A stretch of DNA of 19,251 nt from NCBI GenBank assembly GCA_020345785.1, contig CP070771.1, forward strand, positions 4,785,578 through 4,804,828. The letters are read 5' to 3'. Positions within the stretch are counted from its first letter, which is position 1. Every line of letters begins with the position of its first letter. The position numbers were made by a program, and so were the translations under genes. The notes under the pieces were generated by a model that saw only the letters and a list, made by a program, of their open reading frames with translations, was not told the DNA's origin and made no database searches. The DNA comes from Desulfobacterales bacterium. Lineage in GTDB: Bacteria; Desulfobacterota; Desulfobacteria; Desulfobacterales; JAFDCJ01. Shown here in pieces: positions 15,674 through 19,251 of this stretch.

Positions 15674-15984
15674 TTTAATTCCCCTTTCCTGTTAAAGATA
15701 TCTCATCAGGCAGACTGGCAAGCATAGTTGTCAAACATGGATGAACTGTTGCCTGCATCGATGTTCTGAAGACGCAAATTTCAGCCGGTAAAATAGCAAT
15801 TCCACACGCTTTATGCCTGTCCGTTGTCATTTTGGAGGGCTTACCGGCCTTCATTCCGGCCGAACCCGCCCATTCCAGTGTAACCTCTGCGTGGCGGTAA
15901 TCGAGAAATAATATCATCAAGGGTAGTCACATGAAACCGCTTGTCAAGATTAAAATGGCATCCTGACTAAGGTGGTTTTTTAAT

Positions 15985-16013
15985 TTGACACACAAGGAGA
16001 CCCGGCCTATGAT
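15985..16013 (+). promoter_or_regulatory. Strong sigma70-like promoter for ridA/argH-like operon
   Basis: TTGACA (15985-15990) and TATGAT (16008-16013) with a 17-base spacer. The -35 is perfect, the -10 matches five of six, and the spacing is optimal. This is the best promoter in the window. Start is predicted near 16020, giving a leader of about 180 bases. CCCGGC occurs twice around the -10 (about 16001-16006 and 16014-16019) and could be an operator half-site pair. Confidence 0.6.
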
Positions 16014-16035
16014 CCCGGCGCAAAAAGCGAATTAT

Positions 16036-16129
16036 TGCCTGAATTTTGCAGGTAAATCTCAGCTACAGGGTTCGAAGCCACGCTGCCGGGATTGACTTCG
16101 AGCAATGTTTGGTTCTAAAAATTCAGGCA
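16036..16129 (+). ncRNA. Structured leader RNA candidate (riboswitch-like or attenuator)
   Basis: TGCCTGAATTTT (16036-16047) pairs perfectly over 12 bp with AAAATTCAGGCA (16118-16129), closing a 94-base domain. Inside, GTTCGAAG (16070-16077) pairs with CTTCGAGC (16096-16103) over 8 bp including one G-T, around an 18-base loop. CAGG at 16049-16052 could compete for CCTG at 16038-16041, offering an alternative small hairpin. The domain begins about 16 bases after the predicted transcription start and lies before a terminator-like hairpin and the ridA ribosome site. It matches no riboswitch class I can recognise from the sequence. It could also be a small palindromic repeat. Confidence 0.4.
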
Positions 16130-16144
16130 TTGTCAAACTTTCAC

Positions 16145-16192
16145 GTAAAGAATCCTGGCCCAGAGGACCGGGTTTTCAATCTTAGAATAAAG
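16145..16192 (+). repeat. 48-base hairpin repeat, copy B (terminator-like)
   Basis: The unit matches the 7158-7205 copy at 43 of 48 positions. The hairpin CCTGGcCC-aga-GGaCCGGG (16154-16172) is followed by TTTTCAATCTT, closer to an intrinsic terminator than copy A. The unit ends inside the ridA ribosome site (AAAGGAGG, 16189-16196), so it could control both termination and translation. Confidence 0.65.
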
Positions 16193-16200
16193 GAGGACAG

Positions 16201-16584
16201 ATGATCCGTCACATTCAACCAAAGGCCGTGCCCGCATCGGCATCTCCTTTCAGCCAAATTGTCATGGACGACACGTATGCCCATTTCGCGGGTTTGGTGG
16301 CGGCCGATTTTCCTGAAGGTCAAGCGGTGCTTGGAGACGTGGGGGAGGAAACCCGCGTGGTGTTAACGGCTATTCGCGCCATGTTGCAAGAGATTGGACT
16401 TGGTATGGATCGCGTTGTGCGAACTGACGTGCATCTCGCGAGCCTTGATGACTTTGACGCCATGGATGACGCCTACCGGGAGTTTTTTGAACCCGGCCGT
16501 TACCCGGCGAGGACCACCACGGAGTCCCCGCGACTATTTCACGGCAGCCGGGTGGAGATAACTTGCATGGCACGACTTTTCTAA
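16201..16584 (+). CDS. RidA-family (YjgF/UK114) enamine/imine deaminase
   Basis: 127 aa, the usual size of the trimeric Rid fold. The C-terminal signature YPARTTTESPRLFHGSRVEITCMARLF keeps the catalytic-type Arg104, which binds the substrate carboxylate, and Glu119 in VEI. RidA proteins hydrolyse reactive 2-aminoacrylate-type enamines and imines. Pathway-linked paralogues act on aminoacrylates or hydrate other intermediates in catabolic clusters such as pyrimidine use. The start follows AAAGGAGG by 4 bases. It sits 53 bases before the lyase gene in one operon, so it probably handles an imine or enamine made in this pathway rather than housekeeping. Confidence 0.88.
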   Translation: MIRHIQPKAVPASASPFSQIVMDDTYAHFAGLVAADFPEGQAVLGDVGEETRVVLTAIRAMLQEIGLGMDRVVRTDVHLASLDDFDAMDDAYREFFEPGRYPARTTTESPRLFHGSRVEITCMARLF

Positions 16585-16637
16585 TCAGGTTTTTCAGTTG
16601 ATCGGCGAACTGTCAACTATGAAAGGAAACATTGAAG

Positions 16638-18134
16638 ATGAAAAAAAGAGTGGGAGAACGCATACAGGAGGAAATTTCCGAATTTTACGCCAATGAGGTG
16701 TTGTTGCCCACAACCCTGGTTGAATATGATCAGGGTTTTAAGGAGATGATTTTATTAAATAAAGCTCATGCCATCATGCTGCTGGAAGCGCAAATCATCG
16801 AAAAACAGGCAGCCGTGATGATCCTGGAAGGATTGGACCGGGTTTGGCGCGAACTTAAAAGAGACGACCTCGACGGCGCCTACGAGGAACTGTATTTCAA
16901 TGTTCAAAAATTCCTGTTCGACCGCGTCGGGGTTGAAATGGGCGGCAAGCTTCACACCGGCCGAAGCCGCAATGATATTTACGCCGTCCTGACGCGAATG
17001 GAGGTCAGACGGTCGCTCTGGGAGGTCATGCAGCGGGTGATCGATCTTCAGCAGGTTTTAACTGACGGCGCCGCCCAGGACCTCGATACGGTCATCACCG
17101 GATACACCCACCGCATGCCGGCCCAGCCCATCACGATCGGACACTTCTATCTGGGAGTTTTCAGCGCCTTTCACCGCGACTTTATCCGGCTGCAAAACGC
17201 CTACCGTTGCACCAATATTTCACCTTACGGATCAGCGGCGCTGGCGGGCACGGGTTTCGCGATCAACCGGCAGCGCCAATGCGAGCTTTTGGGGTTTGAA
17301 AAATTGCTGATCAATTCACTGGACGGCGTAGGGGCCCGGGATTTTGTCCTGGAAGCCGAAGCTGCTTTTGCGATCATGATGTCAAACCTCAGTCGGGTCG
17401 CCCAGGACCTTTACGTGTGGTCCGGCGATGAATACGGCGTGTACGTGCCCGGCGCCCCCGTCTCGCTGATCAGCAGCATTATGCCGCAGAAAAAGAACCC
17501 CGACTCGCTGGAAATGGCGGAGGGCAAAGCGGGACATGCCTTGGGATCATTCGTCTCAGCTTTTTCGGCTATCAAAAATACCCCCTTCTCCTTTTCCCAG
17601 GATCTGCTGGAGGCCAGTGTGATGTACTGGGAGGGGCATTCACAGACCCTGCAGGCCCTGGGTTTATTGTGCGAAACGATCAAATGTTCCGCCTTTAACA
17701 GGCAGCGCGCCCGCCATTTGGCCAAAAACAATTTTTCGACAATTACGGCGCTGGCCGACTTTCTCGTTCAAAAATTCAAGATTCCCTTCTGGCAGGCCCA
17801 TGACATTTTAGGGGATATGGTAAGGCGGGTTCACGACAGCGGCCGGATGATGGACGGGCTTACCAGCGGGCTGTTAAAAGAGGTTGCCCAGGAGATTTTC
17901 CAGCTGAACCTCAACGTCGACGACGAAGAGATTCAGACGTGTTTGGATCCCGCTAAAAACGTGCAGGCCAAGATTTCCGAGGGCAGCCCCGGCCGCAAAT
18001 CGGTCGAACAAATGCTCAGCGAGGCCAATGGGAATCTGTCGCAGGAAAAAAATTGGCTGCAAAAAGAAATGCAGCGGGTCGAATCGGCTTATCAGCAAAT
18101 CGATGATGTGCAATCCAGCTTAACAAGAGCCTGA
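16638..18134 (+). CDS. Argininosuccinate-lyase-like protein, probably of altered specificity
   Basis: 498 aa, somewhat longer than usual ArgH (about 460). It belongs to the aspartase/fumarase/ASL superfamily, which eliminates an amine from a succinyl group to give fumarate. Conserved blocks: HTGRSRND (106-113), GYTHRMPAQP (155-164, with His158), YGSAALAGTGF (197-207) and SSIMPQKKNP (279-288, the mobile catalytic Ser loop). Departures: the Gly of the fumarate-lyase signature is Ile278; GYTHLQ reads GYTHRM; the arginine-side AYNKDLQE motif reads FSFSQDLLE (317-325), losing the Tyr, Lys/Arg and Gln; and the N-terminal DIxGSxAH segment reads EMILLNKAH. A C-terminal charged helix (about 455-490) is extra. 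EDDS lyase is a characterised ArgH relative of similar length. ATG 16638 is preferred over TTG 16632, with GAAAGGA at 16621-16627. Confidence 0.82.
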   Translation: MKKRVGERIQEEISEFYANEVLLPTTLVEYDQGFKEMILLNKAHAIMLLEAQIIEKQAAVMILEGLDRVWRELKRDDLDGAYEELYFNVQKFLFDRVGVEMGGKLHTGRSRNDIYAVLTRMEVRRSLWEVMQRVIDLQQVLTDGAAQDLDTVITGYTHRMPAQPITIGHFYLGVFSAFHRDFIRLQNAYRCTNISPYGSAALAGTGFAINRQRQCELLGFEKLLINSLDGVGARDFVLEAEAAFAIMMSNLSRVAQDLYVWSGDEYGVYVPGAPVSLISSIMPQKKNPDSLEMAEGKAGHALGSFVSAFSAIKNTPFSFSQDLLEASVMYWEGHSQTLQALGLLCETIKCSAFNRQRARHLAKNNFSTITALADFLVQKFKIPFWQAHDILGDMVRRVHDSGRMMDGLTSGLLKEVAQEIFQLNLNVDDEEIQTCLDPAKNVQAKISEGSPGRKSVEQMLSEANGNLSQEKNWLQKEMQRVESAYQQIDDVQSSLTRA

Positions 18135-18184
18135 GCGAAGAATTGAACATTTTTTTTCGAACCTATCTACAAAAATAAAGTATA

Positions 18185-18280
18185 TTTCATTTTACCCCCC
18201 TCCCTCAATCCCTCCCGCCAGGGGAGGGAAGCTATGCTGCTCCCCCTTGACGGGGGAGGCTGGGTGGGGGTGAAATTAAA
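18185..18280. repeat. REP-like three-way-junction palindromic element
   Basis: An outer stem joins 18185-18199 with 18266-18280 (15 positions: one mismatch, one G-T, including five C-G pairs). Inside are two perfect hairpins: CCCTCCC/GGGAGGG (18210-18216 with 18222-18228) and TCCCCC/GGGGGA (18241-18246 with 18252-18257). It fills the gap between two convergent genes and may act as a bidirectional transcription end or as a mobile REP-type repeat. No transposase is in view. Confidence 0.7.
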
Positions 18281-18407
18281 TTGATAAGTTCCTTGCCCTT
18301 AATCCTGTTTTTTAATTCTTTTTACGAATCACAATACCTTACCGTGGGCGCCCCCGATGCGCATTATTCACCTCAAATGGTCGTCGGCACCGCAAAAGCA
18401 ACATCCA

Positions 18408-19076
18408 TTATTGAATAAAAGCAATCGTTTCGGATAGAGCGGCAACGTGGCAGTAGATCATATTGATAATCTCGAGTTCTTTTTCATGAAGCTCGTGGGA
18501 GCCGGCGGCACAGCAATTTTCGACCACGACCACATTGAAGCTTTCATCGGCCAGGCTGCGAACGGTTGAGGATACGCATTGGTCCGTAAAAATTCCCGCC
18601 ACAATGACATTTTTAATTCCCATGTTGGCAAGGACCAAGCGCAGATTGGTGCCCGTAAGGGCGCTGTCGGTCGTCTTGGTGACAACGATTTCGTCATGCT
18701 TGGGAACGAGTTCAGGCACCAGCTGGGATTCCTCTGTATCCCTGGGCATCAGCAAGTAATTCCAGCCCGGCTTCTTCTGGCTGAGTGAACGGTCGCGACC
18801 GTCTTTCTTTAAACAGGCAATGCGGGCGAATATCACCTCGACATCTTTTTTACGGCAGGTTTCGATCAGCGAGACCGTGTTGGGAATGACAATCGAATTC
18901 ATGCGCTCGTAAAAAGGCGCCCAGCGCCTGCTTTCTGCGGGGTCCTGCGATACCTGCATGTATTTATTCTGAATATCGATCACCAGCAGGGCGGTTTCCG
19001 CCGCATTTAAGACGATATCCTCAGGTTCGGGCGCCCCCTGGTAGTAGAAAGAACGATACATTGTTTTCCAAGACAT
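18408..19076 (-). CDS. Isochorismatase-family cysteine hydrolase
   Basis: 222 aa alpha/beta hydrolase of the isochorismatase-like (cysteine hydrolase) family, with the catalytic triad Asp34 (LVIDIQNKY), Lys134 (VVTKTTDSAL) and Cys167 (GIFTDQCVSSTVRSL). Members include N-carbamoylsarcosine amidase, ureidoacrylate and biuret amidohydrolases and nicotinamidase, all cleaving amide or carbamoyl C-N bonds. That fits the neighbourhood, but the substrate is not determined. I chose ATG at 19076 because AAAAGGAG lies about 9 bases upstream on the minus strand. An in-frame start at 19163 would add an unlikely 29-residue extension reaching into a repeat. It is convergent with the lyase gene. Confidence 0.87.
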   Translation of the reverse strand: MSWKTMYRSFYYQGAPEPEDIVLNAAETALLVIDIQNKYMQVSQDPAESRRWAPFYERMNSIVIPNTVSLIETCRKKDVEVIFARIACLKKDGRDRSLSQKKPGWNYLLMPRDTEESQLVPELVPKHDEIVVTKTTDSALTGTNLRLVLANMGIKNVIVAGIFTDQCVSSTVRSLADESFNVVVVENCCAAGSHELHEKELEIINMIYCHVAALSETIAFIQ

Positions 19077-19138
19077 GGTAAGACTCCTTTTAGAATAGGT
19101 TAATTTATGTATGATTTTAACCTGGTAAAAATTAGTTT

Positions 19139-19239
19139 GCCACGAATTGGCACGAATTAACACGAATTAAGGCTCTAAGCGAAATCAGGTTTGCTTATAT
19201 AGAAAATTAATTTCGTGAAAATTCGTGTTAATTTGTGGC
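19139..19239. repeat. Inverted repeat of CACGAATT units
   Basis: The left arm (19139-19170) contains three ten-base units of the form CACGAATTnn. The right arm (19207-19239) is a near-complete reverse complement (GCCAC, AATT, CACGAATT and CACGAA blocks align). The arms are separated by 36 bases. It is probably a small REP- or MITE-like genomic repeat upstream of the cysteine hydrolase. It might also carry part of that gene's promoter, but no clear -35/-10 pair is seen. Confidence 0.65.
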
Positions 19240-19251
19240 TTCTTTCAAACA

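Larger units (their letters stand above)
15674..16200. other. Divergent intergenic region with ridA promoter and structured leader
   Basis: 527 bases between two divergent genes. The right part holds a strong promoter (15985-16013), a structured RNA candidate (16036-16129) and a terminator-like hairpin repeat (16145-16192). The left part (15674-15980) shows no convincing gene or RNA. Confidence 0.6.

Noticed and set aside
15675..15920. 81-codon minus-strand frame directly upstream of the amidohydrolase
   Set aside because: No ribosome site, low-complexity mixed composition and no family resemblance. It lies in a region that looks non-coding.
16066..16080. GGTTCGAAGCC resembles a tRNA T-loop
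   Set aside because: The flanking bases do not form the 5-bp T stem, and no acceptor, D or anticodon arm can be folded around it. The bases instead fit an 8-bp helix inside the leader structure.
16638..18134. Housekeeping arginine biosynthesis argH
   Set aside because: Substrate-recognition residues and signature glycine differ, and no argG, argF or other arginine genes are nearby. Kept only as ArgH-like.

Overview
The window is one long catabolic gene neighbourhood of a bacterium, probably an anaerobic Desulfobacterota (deltaproteobacterial) lineage. That assignment is inference. It rests on moderate GC content, the TRAP transporter plus soluble fumarate-reductase-like flavoprotein, and intergenic palindromic repeats of a kind I associate with sediment Desulfobacterota genomes. 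There is no rRNA, tRNA, phage, transposase or CRISPR array, and no recognisable transcription regulator.

Layout. Bases 2-187 hold the 3' end of an unrecognised gene. Next come a ureohydrolase (agmatinase/arginase family, 281-1276) and a DMT/EamA permease (1293-2195). A 465-base gap follows with an imperfect inverted repeat and, near its end, a promoter overlapped by palindromes. Then comes a run of plus-strand genes: a fumarate-reductase-like flavoprotein (2661-4379), a one-domain 2Fe-2S protein (4395-4703), an Ldh2-family oxidoreductase (4834-5922), an M20 N-carbamoyl-amino-acid/allantoate amidohydrolase (5925-7145), a second ureohydrolase (7274-8209), a D-2-hydroxyacid dehydrogenase (8243-9307), an Asp/Glu/hydantoin racemase-family protein (9401-10132) and an SDR oxidoreductase (10213-10968). 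After a 472-base gap with a likely promoter and operator comes a complete TRAP transporter, dctP-dctQ-dctM (11441-14504). A metal-dependent amidohydrolase lies on the minus strand (14726-15673). A strong sigma70-like promoter and a structured leader precede ridA and an argininosuccinate-lyase-like gene (16201-18134). A minus-strand isochorismatase-family cysteine hydrolase (18408-19076) closes the window, with two more palindromic elements around it.

How it may work together (inference). Nearly every enzyme family here breaks or handles C-N bonds of amidino, carbamoyl or amide groups, or handles 2-hydroxy/2-keto acids and dicarboxylates. TRAP systems import carboxylates. One reading is import of a guanidino- or ureido-substituted (di)carboxylic acid. 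Ureohydrolases and the M20 amidohydrolase would remove urea or the carbamoyl group, the lyase would release fumarate or a related enoate, RidA would clear enamine/imine intermediates, and the flavoprotein, dehydrogenases and SDR would do the redox steps. The substrate cannot be read from sequence.

The points most worth a second look are these. Three enzymes (ArgH-like lyase, Ldh2-like, D-2-hydroxyacid dehydrogenase) lack residues that are nearly invariant in their families. The iron-sulfur partner of the flavoprotein ends exactly at the SdhB N-terminal domain boundary. The ridA/argH-like transcript starts with a promoter, a 12-bp-closed structured domain and a terminator-like hairpin, and that hairpin recurs as a 48-bp repeat before the second ureohydrolase.
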